A stretch of 39,781 nucleotides of DNA from Candidatus Taylorbacteria bacterium RIFCSPHIGHO2_12_FULL_45_16 (GTDB lineage Bacteria; Patescibacteriota; Minisyncoccia; Phycocordibacterales; PALSA-1337): NCBI GenBank assembly GCA_001821055.1, contig MHRT01000005.1, positions 1 to 39,781 on the forward strand. Reading direction: 5' to 3'. Shown here in pieces: positions 1-8,922 of this stretch. Every line of letters starts with the position of its first letter. Within the stretch, counting starts at the first letter, position 1. A model generated the notes under the pieces. That model did no database searches, was not told the origin of the DNA, and saw nothing but the letters and a program-made list of their open reading frames with translations. Position numbers and translations under genes: made by a program.

Positions 1-834
1 GTTGGCGACTATTGTCCAGTTGACCAAGTTAGTTGAAGACTCCACCCTAGCCAACGCCCCGCGAGCGAATGAGGCGGTGACACACTCATTAGTCATTGCC
101 ACCACAGGAGGAGTATCTAAAGCGTCTCCGAATTGTGTATATCTCCTGGTCTTTCCTCCAGCTTTTATCGTGAATCTGACTTCGTTGGTGCCAAGTGAAT
201 ACCACGGATTCAGGATGACCACATTGTTGGTGGTTCGTTCTGGTGGGAAATACGGCAGGACCGATTCAACTCGTGACCGTGACGATTGGTTGATTGGTGC
301 TGGCCAAGAATTCGTGTAGATGTTTTTGACCTCGACCATGAACTGTTGAAGACCTTGGACAGGGACAATCGCGCAAATGTTGGTCGGGTTGAACGCATTG
401 GCAAAGGTGTTTGATGTTACTGAAGACACGGTGCCAATTTTTGTGTCACATACCAGACTGTTGAATGTGTTTCCAAGACTTTGCTCGCCGAATCCCACAT
501 AAATTCTCCAACGTAGAACTTTATTTGGATCCATTTCGGGTCTGAACTGGCTAAACATCCAAAAAGTGTTGCTGATGGTATACGCCTTGTATGTTGCAAA
601 CGATTGGAATTGTGTGCCTAAGCCAGATGTCCTTGAATCAAATACTCCTGCATTATTCGTGTAATACAGAGTTGTTCCAAATGATTGTCCGTTGATAGTG
701 ACCGCGCCTTCGTTGAGGGCGGTGAAACTTCCAATTGACAACCGTGCTGGTAGTGTCGGCAAATCTACTCCCTCAGTGTCAACAACACAGAGGAAGAACG
801 TGACTACTAGAGTCGCGATGAGAAGATTTCTCAT
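1..834 (-). CDS. Secreted/signal-peptide-bearing hypothetical protein (partial, runs off left edge)
   Basis: Minus-strand ATG at 834 with AGAAAGGA upstream; frame open to position 1 (278 codons): MRNLLIATLVVTFFLCVVDTEG...RVESSTNLVNWTIVAN. Missing from the ORF track because it has no stop in the window. Confidence 0.75.
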   Translation of the reverse strand, partial: MRNLLIATLVVTFFLCVVDTEGVDLPTLPARLSIGSFTALNEGAVTINGQSFGTTLYYTNNAGVFDSRTSGLGTQFQSFATYKAYTISNTFWMFSQFRPEMDPNKVLRWRIYVGFGEQSLGNTFNSLVCDTKIGTVSSVTSNTFANAFNPTNICAIVPVQGLQQFMVEVKNIYTNSWPAPINQSSRSRVESVLPYFPPERTTNNVVILNPWYSLGTNEVRFTIKAGGKTRRYTQFGDALDTPPVVAMTNECVTASFARGALARVESSTNLVNWTIVAN

Positions 835-1015
835 ATCGTTATCCTTTCTGTACGGTGTTGTTTTCCGAGGTGGAACCTCGGTTCGATATACTTCATCTCG
901 TTGTCAACGAAACTAAGCTATCTGATTATAGACTAGCATATATCACAATGATTGTAAAGTAGTTGTCAACTATGATCATCTGTGGAGAAGATGGGGATAG
1001 AGGATTATTTTGAGA

Positions 1016-2323
1016 TTATTTGATTCCTGTATAACTCAACGCCATTTTTTGTTCCTTAGTGTCAAATAAAGTGATTTTGAATGGATATGTTTTGCCGAGT
1101 TCCAGCGTTTTGCGGAGTTTTTCTTCTGAACCGAATTCGGAGACATGGACTAGTCCGGCGACTCCTTCTTCAATGGAAGCCAGCGCCCCATGTTTGTTGA
1201 ACTTGATGATGACACCGGTTACCGCCATGTCCTTCTTGTATTTTTTGGCGGCCTCGCTCCACGGATTTGTCTTCATCTGCTTCAGTGAAAGTGAAATTTT
1301 ACCATCCTTGATTTCAATGATCTTTGCGACAATCTTTTGACCGACTTTGACGAAATTGCGCGGGTCATCGACGAGTCCCCAATCAATCTCTGAAATATGT
1401 ATAAGTCCCTCGAGGCCTTCTTCAAGTTTGACGAAGACGCCAAAATCGACGACGCCGGTGACGAGACCGTCAACTTCGTCCCCAACCTCGTACTTGCTGG
1501 CTACTCTCTCTTTTTCTTTGATCTCCTGACCTTTTTCGGAGAAGATAAGCTTGCCTTCTTTGGGATCAGCGGTGATGATGGCCACTTGCATCCTGGTGCC
1601 GACGAACTTTTTGAGTTCTTCTAGGATTTTATCTTTGTCACCGTCGGCGACTTTTGGATAGTGTTCCGATTTGAGTTGTGAAGCGGGGAGAAACCCGACG
1701 ATTCCTTGCCACTCAATCATCAAACCACCCTTGTTAGCTTCTTTGACCAGAAGATCAAGAGTCTTCTTTTCATTGATGGCTATTTCGGCTTCGTTCCAGA
1801 TGAGTGCTTGACGGGCTTCTTTCAACGACAGTTCATAATATCCGTCCTTGTGAGCGGTGTCGACTATCTTGGCTGCGATGACATCACCGATATTGATTTT
1901 CTTGATGACATCGCGGGCAACGATGAATTCGCGGCCGTAGATGATACCGGTGCCAAATGGCGCGAGGTCAATGAAAACCGACGATTTTTCTATGGCTATT
2001 ACTGGTCCTTCTATGAGATCTCCGATGACCGGTGGTTTCTTCATCGTCGCCACAAGACCACCCATGATGCTTGATTTTTGGGCGTCAGTCAGTTCCATGT
2101 CCTCTTTTTTCTTTGCTTCGCCAGCGGATTTGGTCCTCTTGATCTCTGATTTATTGTTGGATTTTGATTCTGAATTTGAAACTATGAAAGTTTTGCGCAC
2201 CTTTGGCGAATAACTCCACGCTATTTTATCTGATGCTTGCACCGGAATTTCGGTGATTGACTCTTTTGTTTCCAGCATTTCACCTTTGCGTCCTACCAGC
2301 GTTTCTTTTAATTTTTTAAACAT
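1016..2323 (-). CDS. rpsA: S1 RNA-binding domain protein / 30S ribosomal protein S1
   Basis: 435 aa with repeated S1 motifs (VGDEVDGLVTGVVDFGVFVKLEEGLEGLIHISEI, GVIIKFNKHGALASIEEGVAGLVHVSEF). Confidence 0.9.
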   Translation of the reverse strand: MFKKLKETLVGRKGEMLETKESITEIPVQASDKIAWSYSPKVRKTFIVSNSESKSNNKSEIKRTKSAGEAKKKEDMELTDAQKSSIMGGLVATMKKPPVIGDLIEGPVIAIEKSSVFIDLAPFGTGIIYGREFIVARDVIKKINIGDVIAAKIVDTAHKDGYYELSLKEARQALIWNEAEIAINEKKTLDLLVKEANKGGLMIEWQGIVGFLPASQLKSEHYPKVADGDKDKILEELKKFVGTRMQVAIITADPKEGKLIFSEKGQEIKEKERVASKYEVGDEVDGLVTGVVDFGVFVKLEEGLEGLIHISEIDWGLVDDPRNFVKVGQKIVAKIIEIKDGKISLSLKQMKTNPWSEAAKKYKKDMAVTGVIIKFNKHGALASIEEGVAGLVHVSEFGSEEKLRKTLELGKTYPFKITLFDTKEQKMALSYTGIK

Positions 2324-2527
2324 GTTATTTTCGCGCTCCGCTTTTTAAATTATTAATGAATCCATTTGTCTTTGACCAAACGGACCGCCCTAGCTTATGG
2401 CTGTAGCGTGTCAAGTGCGGGATGACGCGGAATTTGTAAGAGCTAGCAAACAATTTTCGTACCCAATGAATGTACGGGGCCTTTTGCCTTGAGTCTTGAT
2501 AATAACGCAGAGTTGCTTTTTTGTCTA

Positions 2528-2556
2528 TTGGCGGGACCTTTTTTATTTGATAGAGT
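2528..2556 (+). promoter_or_regulatory. Predicted promoter TTGGCG-17-TAGAGT for the MBL-fold gene
   Basis: -10 ends 9 nt before the ATG at 2566; likely leaderless. Confidence 0.5.
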
Positions 2557-2565
2557 ATTACCATC

Positions 2566-3198
2566 ATGATCATCAACTACCTCGGCGGGCAATTCGTCAA
2601 GATCCAATTCGGCGATACTATCTTGGCCTTCAACCCCATCTCCAAGGATTCCAAACTGAAGCCGGCGAAGTTCGGCGCCGATGTCGTCCTCTCCAGCGTC
2701 AATCATCCGGACATGAATGGTATCGACCAGGTCACATTTGGCGACAAGAAGCCTTTCACTATTTCTGGTCCGGGAGAATACGAAGTCAAAGGAATTTTCA
2801 TCAAAGGTTTCGCCTCCGAGTCGGGCTATGATGGCGAGAAGAGAATCAACACTATATATACGGTCGCGCTCGAAGGCATGAACATTTGTTTTTTGGGCGC
2901 ATTGAATACCAGCGAATTGCCGAAAGAAGCTGATGAGGGAATAGACGCAGTGGACATTCTATTTGTGCCGATCAGTGGCGATGGTGTCTTGGATCCAGCC
3001 AAGGCCTACAAGTTGGCGGTTTCGATTGGTCCGAAGATTATCATTCCGGTGAATTACGGCGACAGTGGCGACAAGGATGCCCTGAAGAAATTTTTGAAGG
3101 AAGCCGGTGAAAACCCAAAGCCGGAGCCGAAGTTGACGCTCAAAAAGAAGGACTTGGAAGGGAAGGAAGCTGATGTGGTGGTTTTGGAGAGGGAATAA
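2566..3198 (+). CDS. MBL-fold (UlaG-like) metallo-hydrolase-like protein
   Basis: 210 aa; MIINYLGGQFVKIQFGDTILAFNPISK...VVLSSVNHPDMNG...FTISGPGEYEVKGIFIKG pattern typical of the family. Confidence 0.7.
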   Translation: MIINYLGGQFVKIQFGDTILAFNPISKDSKLKPAKFGADVVLSSVNHPDMNGIDQVTFGDKKPFTISGPGEYEVKGIFIKGFASESGYDGEKRINTIYTVALEGMNICFLGALNTSELPKEADEGIDAVDILFVPISGDGVLDPAKAYKLAVSIGPKIIIPVNYGDSGDKDALKKFLKEAGENPKPEPKLTLKKKDLEGKEADVVVLERE

Positions 3199-3244
3199 TT
3201 CAGCTTGCGCAGAAAGACTGCAGTGTTAGAATTAACCTGTAAAT

Positions 3245-3544
3245 ATGGCCTTACAAACTACCCTCGAAAACCTCCGTGCTAAGCCAGAACACATCCGCAA
3301 GCGTGTAGCTTTCTGGACTTCTTTCGGCATCACAGCCATCATCTTCGCATTCTGGCTGGCTTCATTCTCCATAACAGGTAGCACGGCGAATACAGCCGTC
3401 GCCACTGCTGTCGCCAAAGCCGGCAATCCTGGAAGCTCACTCATTGCTGGTGTCGGAAACTTTTTTGTTGATATCAAAGAAATGATTTTTGGCGCCAGGA
3501 AGATCAAGTATAGCGAAGTGGAGGTTAGGGCGGGGGATAGGTGA
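3245..3544 (+). CDS. Hypothetical single-TM protein
   Basis: 99 aa with hydrophobic segment FWTSFGITAIIFAFWLASFSI; stop codon lies at the first bases of the left RAYT palindrome. Confidence 0.6.
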   Translation: MALQTTLENLRAKPEHIRKRVAFWTSFGITAIIFAFWLASFSITGSTANTAVATAVAKAGNPGSSLIAGVGNFFVDIKEMIFGARKIKYSEVEVRAGDR

Positions 3545-4118
3545 GGTCGGACCTCCAGATCTGGAGGTCCGACCTCAAGATAGAGCTCTGCTGCCGAATT
3601 TCGCCTAAATAATCTTTGAAACTGGAATATTCATATGTTTTTGAATATTCAATTGCTTCATTACTAAATTCTTGTCTCGATTCTCTTGTAAGATTTGGAC
3701 TCTCAATTCCAAATGGATTTAGATGAATGTAATTTATGAGGATGCGGAGATACTCCTCATCCATAACGGATTTAGCTTTGTATTTTCCTTGGAATATAGT
3801 TCCTGAATGTTTGTATTTGATATTGTAGTACATTGAATAACCGGTGCATATTTTCCTAATAAAGCGTGTCATTCCATCAGGGACGCACTCTCTTAGTGCG
3901 ATATGAAAATGGTTTGGCATTAGGCAATAAGCTACAATTTCTACTAGCATTTTTTCACGATATATTTTGAAAATACTTATTTCTGCGTGGTCTGCCAGTT
4001 GAAATGGATTGTGATTATTTCCTATATATAATAAATACAGAAAACGCCAATAATCTTGTTGATCATTGAAAATAAGTGCCCTATGAGCGCCTCGATTGTA
4101 TATGTGGTAATAGTCCAT
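3525..4118 (-). CDS. REP-associated tyrosine transposase (Y1_Tnp / RAYT family)
   Basis: 197 aa; YYHIYNRGAHRALIFNDQQDYWRFLYLL and VAYCLMPNHFHIALRE (HxH) hallmarks. Confidence 0.9.
   Translation of the reverse strand: MDYYHIYNRGAHRALIFNDQQDYWRFLYLLYIGNNHNPFQLADHAEISIFKIYREKMLVEIVAYCLMPNHFHIALRECVPDGMTRFIRKICTGYSMYYNIKYKHSGTIFQGKYKAKSVMDEEYLRILINYIHLNPFGIESPNLTRESRQEFSNEAIEYSKTYEYSSFKDYLGEIRQQSSILRSDLQIWRSDLTYPPP
3542..3577. repeat. 36-bp perfect palindrome (left RAYT flank)
   Basis: TGAGGTCGGACCTCCAGATCTGGAGGTCCGACCTCA equals its own reverse complement. Confidence 0.95.
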
Positions 4119-4160
4119 CGGTGAGGTCGAACCTCCAGATCTGGAGGTCCGACCTCACCG
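4119..4160. repeat. 42-bp palindrome with one mismatch (right RAYT flank)
   Basis: CGGTGAGGTCGAACCTCCAGATCTGGAGGTCCGACCTCACCG; abuts the RAYT ATG (4116-4118). Confidence 0.95.
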
Positions 4161-4211
4161 TATCAGATAGCGATAAAGATTCGCTGAAGAAGTGATAAAG
4201 TTTTGCTGAAG
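4160..4211 (-). promoter_or_regulatory. Site A: four 11-bp-phased repeats plus TGATAC -10-like hexamer, pointing to RAYT
   Basis: GATAAAG/GCTGAAG units start at 4172, 4183, 4194, 4205; 6 nt to GTATCA (minus TGATAC) at 4160-4165. Confidence 0.65.
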
Positions 4212-4219
4212 TTGTAGAT

Positions 4220-4259
4220 AAAAAAAGACCGCAGGCGACAGGGTTTGTCGCGCGCGGTG
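4220..4259 (-). terminator. Intrinsic terminator of the 4279-4743 gene
   Basis: ACCGC/GCGGT plus CGACA/TGTCG stems followed on the minus strand by CTTTTTTTATC. Confidence 0.7.
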
Positions 4260-4278
4260 AGATGTTGGAGAAAACAAG

Positions 4279-4743
4279 CTAGTCAATTTCTGCGACGCTT
4301 TTTTTGAGTGAAGCGGCGAATTGGTTCTGACTGATTCTGGCGATGGCGTTAAATTCAATATTATCGAGTTCGCCGACATCGTGTGCGATTACCAATGTGC
4401 ATGCCTCGTCCCATTCCTCCGGTAATCCAGAGAAGGAGAAGATGAATTGCGACGATCGGATAGCCCCGCCCCACATATCTTCTCTTGGGTTACGACTTTG
4501 CCAACTACTCACGTGCTGAGAATGTTTGGATAGACGGACCGCCTTCTCTTGCGCAAACTGAGCATACTTTGGTTTTTTCTTGTCAGGCACTTGCCCAATC
4601 TGAGTAAGAGTGATGAGCTGACCAAGATTGTCGGTTACGCATAAGTAGCCACCTTTTCTGTTGCTTTTTCCGATGAGATCACAAGCAATCTCGATCGCGT
4701 CGAATGCACATGCAATGGTATCTACAATCCTTGTTCTTTTCAT
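4279..4743 (-). CDS. Hypothetical protein
   Basis: 154 aa ORF with own terminator and a divergent promoter; family not recognised. Confidence 0.6.
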   Translation of the reverse strand: MKRTRIVDTIACAFDAIEIACDLIGKSNRKGGYLCVTDNLGQLITLTQIGQVPDKKKPKYAQFAQEKAVRLSKHSQHVSSWQSRNPREDMWGGAIRSSQFIFSFSGLPEEWDEACTLVIAHDVGELDNIEFNAIARISQNQFAASLKKSVAEID

Positions 4744-4809
4744 AATCTTCCGAATTCATTGTTTTGGAACTTCATGTCGATATAAACATAATTGTTGTTT
4801 ATAGTCAAG

Positions 4810-4838
4810 CTGACACCTCACCTCATTTTTGTTACAAT
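4810..4838 (+). promoter_or_regulatory. gyrA promoter CTGACA-17-TACAAT
   Basis: Near-consensus sigma70-like hexamers. Confidence 0.6.
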
Positions 4839-4932
4839 ATGAGTTAATTAAACAAAGGAACTAGATAACAATTCGGCAGTATGTGAATGAATTGTTGAAT
4901 GGTTCCTTTATTAAATTGTTGAATTTTATATC

Positions 4933-7470
4933 ATGGCCAAGAAGCAGGACAAAATCAGCGCGGAACTGGAACCGACAGCACGTGGAGCGGGCGCCGGTGT
5001 TGTGGCACGCAACATCACCACCGAGATGCGCGAGTCATTTCTTGACTACGCCATGTCCGTCATCACCGATCGTGCGCTTCCAGATGTGCGTGACGGTCTC
5101 AAACCGGTGCATCGCCGTATCCTCTACGCCATGCATGAGAAGGGTCTGACATTCTCCGCCAAGTTCCGCAAGTCCGCAGTCGTCGTCGGAGATGTGCTCG
5201 GTAACTATCACCCCCATGGCGACGTGGCTGTCTATGATTCCATGGTCAAAATGGCCCAGGATTTCACCATGCGCTATCCGCTCATTCAGGGACAGGGAAA
5301 CTTCGGCACGGTTGACGGCGACTCCGCCGCCGCCATGCGTTACACCGAGGCCAAAATGGCCCGTGTTTCCGCCGAACTTCTTCGCGACATGGACAAGAAA
5401 ACCGTTGATTTTCGTCCAAACTATGATGGCACACGTCAAGAGCCGACTGTATTGCCGACCGCGGTTCCGAATCTTTTGTTGAATGGCACGCTCGGTATCG
5501 CCGTCGGTATGGCCACCAACATCGCTCCGCACAATCTTCGCGAAGTTATTGATGCGACTATTCATCTGGTTGATAACAGTGATGCAACCACAGAAGATCT
5601 TTTTGCATTCATCAAAGGTCCTGATTTTCCAACCGGCGCCGTCATCTATGGCGAGAAAGACATTCATCACGCATACGCCACTGGCCGTGGTGGCGTGACA
5701 GTTCGCGGTGAGGCCGAGATAGTCGAAGATAAAAAAGGCCAGTATCAGATCGTCATTTCCTCCATTCCATACCGTGTCAATAAATCCGAACTGATCATCA
5801 AGATGGCGGACCTAGTTCGTGAGAAAGTCGTTGAGGGCGTGAAAGGTCTGCGTGATGAATCAGACAAAGAGATGCGCATCGTTCTTGATCTCAAGAATGG
5901 CGCCTATCCGGAGAAGATTTTGAACTTGCTTTACAAGCATACTCAGCTCGAAGAAGCTTTTCATATGAACATGGTGGCATTGGTCCATGGCGTGCCGCAG
6001 ACGCTCTCCATCAAATCTTTCTTGGAAGAGTTCGTCGAGCATCGCATCGAAGTCATCCGCCGCCGGACTAAATTTGACCTCGATGCCGCTGAAGCTCGCG
6101 AACACATTTTGCTCGGATTAAGAAAAGCTCTTGATCATATTGATGAAATAATCAAACTCATTCGCGCTTCAACTGATGTAGCTGATGCTCATGCCGGATT
6201 GATGAAACAATTCAAGTTTAGTGACAAGCAAGCCACAGCGATTCTCGAAATGCGTTTGCAGAAACTGGCTGGCCTGGAACGAAAGAAAGTTTTGGATGAG
6301 CTCAAAGAAGTTCAGACGCTCATCGAAGAATTGAGGAGCATTTTGGGCAGTGAGAAGAAAGTTCGCACCATCATCAAAACCGAACTTGGCCAGATCAAGG
6401 AGAAATATGGTGATGATCGCCGAACCAAGATTATCAAACACGGCGTCAAGGAATTCAATCCCGAAGATTTGATTGCTGATGAAGAGTCTGTGCTGGTTCT
6501 GACCAAAGGTGGCTATGTCAAACGCACCAATCCGGATGAGTACCGCAAGCAGAAACGCGGCGGTGTCGGCGTGGTTGATCTGGATACAAAGGAGGAGGAT
6601 TTCATTTCCCATCTTGTCTTTGCTTCAACTCACAATGATCTCCTGTTCTTTTCTGACAAAGGTAAGGCCTATCAGATCAAGATGTATGACATTCCGGAAG
6701 GCAAGCGGGCCACCAAGGGCAAGTCGTTGATGAATTTCCTGTCTCTGGCTGAAGGCGAGCATGTGACTTCTATTTTGCCGATGCCCAAGAATAAAAAGGA
6801 GGCTGAAGGACTTTCACTTATGATGGTCACCAAAGGCGGTACAGGCAAAAAATGTTCAGCTACTCATTTCAAAGACGTCCGCCGTTCCGGTTTGATCGCT
6901 ATCACGTTGGACGTCGGTGACGAGCTCATCTCTGCTTCTTTTGTTTCCAAAAATGACACTATCACCATCGCCACCAAAGAAGGCCAGTCAATCCGTTTTG
7001 CCGAAGATGATGTCCGCGAAATGGGCCGCAATGCCGCCGGTGTTCGCGTCATCAAGCTCGGCTCCGCCTCTCCTTCGCGAAATGCTTCTGAGGAGCGAGG
7101 CAAGGCTTCGGCGGACAAGAAAGGCGACCACGTTATTTCCGCCGATGTTGTTTCCAAAGATGCCAAGAATCCAGCTCTCTTCGTTATGGGTGCCAACGGC
7201 TATGGCAAAAAGACCAAGCTCGATGAATACAAAGTCCAGAACCGTGGCGGTTCCGGCATTCTCACTATGAATGTTACCGCCAAGACCGGTCCGCTCATCG
7301 CCGCCAAGGTCGTGACTGATGATGAGGAGGAGGTAGTCGCCATGTCAAAGAAGTCGCAGGTCATCCGCGTTGACCTCAAAGAAATCCCTACATTGTCGCG
7401 CGCTACGCAGGGTGTGAGGGTCATGAAGCTCCGCGAAGGGGATAATCTGGCGAGTTTGATTTGTTTGTAA
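4933..7470 (+). CDS. gyrA: DNA gyrase subunit A
   Basis: 845 aa; [66 protein letters not shown]. Confidence 0.98.
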   Translation: MAKKQDKISAELEPTARGAGAGVVARNITTEMRESFLDYAMSVITDRALPDVRDGLKPVHRRILYAMHEKGLTFSAKFRKSAVVVGDVLGNYHPHGDVAVYDSMVKMAQDFTMRYPLIQGQGNFGTVDGDSAAAMRYTEAKMARVSAELLRDMDKKTVDFRPNYDGTRQEPTVLPTAVPNLLLNGTLGIAVGMATNIAPHNLREVIDATIHLVDNSDATTEDLFAFIKGPDFPTGAVIYGEKDIHHAYATGRGGVTVRGEAEIVEDKKGQYQIVISSIPYRVNKSELIIKMADLVREKVVEGVKGLRDESDKEMRIVLDLKNGAYPEKILNLLYKHTQLEEAFHMNMVALVHGVPQTLSIKSFLEEFVEHRIEVIRRRTKFDLDAAEAREHILLGLRKALDHIDEIIKLIRASTDVADAHAGLMKQFKFSDKQATAILEMRLQKLAGLERKKVLDELKEVQTLIEELRSILGSEKKVRTIIKTELGQIKEKYGDDRRTKIIKHGVKEFNPEDLIADEESVLVLTKGGYVKRTNPDEYRKQKRGGVGVVDLDTKEEDFISHLVFASTHNDLLFFSDKGKAYQIKMYDIPEGKRATKGKSLMNFLSLAEGEHVTSILPMPKNKKEAEGLSLMMVTKGGTGKKCSATHFKDVRRSGLIAITLDVGDELISASFVSKNDTITIATKEGQSIRFAEDDVREMGRNAAGVRVIKLGSASPSRNASEERGKASADKKGDHVISADVVSKDAKNPALFVMGANGYGKKTKLDEYKVQNRGGSGILTMNVTAKTGPLIAAKVVTDDEEEVVAMSKKSQVIRVDLKEIPTLSRATQGVRVMKLREGDNLASLICL
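7065..7119 (+). repeat. 55-bp intragenic repeat, copy 1 (in gyrA)
   Basis: CGCCTCTCCTTCGCGAAATGCTTCTGAGGAGCGAGGCAAGGCTTCGGCGGACAAG; 52/55 identical to the reverse complement of 13363-13417. Confidence 0.9.
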
Positions 7471-7475
7471 GAACG

Positions 7476-7595
7476 ATGGGTACAAAATTTCCAAATGAAT
7501 ATGATCCAAAAGGCCACGGACTTATTCTGGGTTTCTTTTTCATTATTCTTATTCCGATTTTGGTAGTAATGTACGTTTCCTTTTTTAGAAATTAA
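7476..7595 (+). CDS. Small single-TM protein (39 aa)
   Basis: MGTKFPNEYDPKGHGLILGFFFIILIPILVVMYVSFFRN; below the ORF-track length cut-off. Confidence 0.45.
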   Translation: MGTKFPNEYDPKGHGLILGFFFIILIPILVVMYVSFFRN

Positions 7596-7621
7596 GTTAT
7601 ATTTACGTTTTTGTTTTAATC

Positions 7622-7649
7622 TTGACTCAACCACCCAAAAGAGTACAAT
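7622..7649 (+). promoter_or_regulatory. hicB promoter TTGACT-16-TACAAT
   Basis: -10 ends 6 nt before the hicB ATG; leaderless geometry. Confidence 0.65.
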
Positions 7650-7655
7650 TTAATC

Positions 7656-7961
7656 ATGTCAAAATCCGTAACCAAAATAAATTCCGTTCACCTAACCGTC
7701 CAATTTATCAAACACAAGGATGGTATTATTGCCTATGCCCCTTCCCTCGATTTATCTACTGTTGGCAAAACTTTGGCCAAGTCTCAACGAATGATTACCG
7801 AAGCGGTCAGTATTTTCTTCGATGACTTGGTTAAGTGCGGCAAATTAACTGAAGTGTTGTCAGGTCTAGGCTGGATTCAGCGGCGTTCCACGTGGAATCC
7901 TCCCCCTATGATCAAGGAGAAATCAATTTCCCTCAAATTACCAACACTTGTAACGGTCTAA
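7656..7961 (+). CDS. hicB: HicB-like antitoxin
   Basis: 101 aa; VHLTVQFIKHKDGIIAYAPSLDLSTVGKTLAKSQRMITEAVSIFFDDL. Confidence 0.75.
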   Translation: MSKSVTKINSVHLTVQFIKHKDGIIAYAPSLDLSTVGKTLAKSQRMITEAVSIFFDDLVKCGKLTEVLSGLGWIQRRSTWNPPPMIKEKSISLKLPTLVTV

Positions 7962-7964
7962 CGT

Positions 7965-8195
7965 ATGGCTGAGATCGATTCTATCAGCTGGAGAAAATTG
8001 GAAAAATTTCTTCTGTCTTATGGCTGTGTGTTTGTACGGGAAAAGGGAGATCATAGAGTGTATTCAAAATCAGGGCTTGTCCGCCCATTAATTGTTCCAC
8101 AATATTCGCGCATTCCCGCATTCATTGTTTTGAATAATCTTCGAGTCTTGGGTATTTCAAAAAAGGAGTTTTTGAAGAAAATTAAGAATCTTTAA
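7965..8195 (+). CDS. hicA: HicA-like mRNA interferase toxin
   Basis: 76 aa; SWRKLEKFLLSYGCVFVREKGDHRVYSKSG, next to hicB. Confidence 0.8.
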   Translation: MAEIDSISWRKLEKFLLSYGCVFVREKGDHRVYSKSGLVRPLIVPQYSRIPAFIVLNNLRVLGISKKEFLKKIKNL

Positions 8196-8197
8196 TC

Positions 8198-8803
8198 ATG
8201 AAAAAGCCCTCATCAATCCTCATCTTCGGAGACTCCACCGCTTGGGGTGCTTGGGACATGGAGAAGGGTGGCTGGGTGAACAGACTATGGCTCCATGTCG
8301 GCAATCGAGATGAGGACTATGTGGAGATTTACAACCAGAGCATTTCCGGCGGGAATTCAGAAACTATTTTGGAGAGATTTGAAAGAGAAGCGGAGGCGCG
8401 GGGTGCCGAGGCGATAATTTTTCAGACAGGAGGCAACGATGCTTCTTATAAAGGAGTTGATGGCAAGTGTTGGGTTTCAGAGGAAAAATTCAGGGAAAAT
8501 ATTGATGAAATAATAAAACGGGCCAGAAAGATTACTGACAAAATCGCGTTTATGGATCTCAAAAATTGTGATGAATCCAAGACCACGCCTGTATCTTGGG
8601 TTGATATCTATTTCACCAATGAGAATATGAGGAAATACGGTACTATCATGAAAGATGTTTGCCTGAAAAACAAGATACCTTTTATAGAAATAGATAAATT
8701 GGATGATTCAGACTTTGAAGACGGCCTGCATCCGAATGCCGAAGGGCATCGCAAAATTTTTGAACAAGTCAAAAGGTTTATGGTTGAGAGTGGGTGGGTC
8801 TGA
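8198..8803 (+). CDS. SGNH/GDSL hydrolase
   Basis: ILIFGDSTAWGAW, GGND and DGLHPNAEGH blocks. Confidence 0.85.
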   Translation: MKKPSSILIFGDSTAWGAWDMEKGGWVNRLWLHVGNRDEDYVEIYNQSISGGNSETILERFEREAEARGAEAIIFQTGGNDASYKGVDGKCWVSEEKFRENIDEIIKRARKITDKIAFMDLKNCDESKTTPVSWVDIYFTNENMRKYGTIMKDVCLKNKIPFIEIDKLDDSDFEDGLHPNAEGHRKIFEQVKRFMVESGWV

Positions 8804-8819
8804 TGTTTCCAGTGCATAG

Positions 8820-8845
8820 ACAAAACCCGCTTCGGCGGGTTTTGT
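8820..8845. terminator. Hairpin terminator
   Basis: ACAAAACCCGC-TTCG-GCGGGTTTTGT, perfect 11-bp stem. Confidence 0.75.
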
Positions 8846-8922
8846 AGACTCCAAACCATTTGTCGCCCCATAGGAGAAAACAATCACTCAAGAGATTATA
8901 CAAAAGTTTTTAGACAAATAAC

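Larger units (their letters stand above)
3525..4160 (-). mobile_element. RAYT plus flanking REP/BIME-like palindromes
   Basis: Transposase ORF bounded on both sides by near-identical palindromes. Confidence 0.75.

Noticed and set aside
1251-1260. GCCTCGCTCC in rpsA resembling part of the gyrA/rplC repeat
   Set aside because: Only 10 bp match, no extension; chance.
2325-2706. Two minus-strand ORFs (2325-2576, 2443-2706)
   Set aside because: Overlap the MBL gene start and its promoter; no family features.
5035-5670. 211-aa minus-strand ORF opposite gyrA
   Set aside because: Lies entirely antisense to a confidently assigned gyrA; shadow ORF from codon bias.
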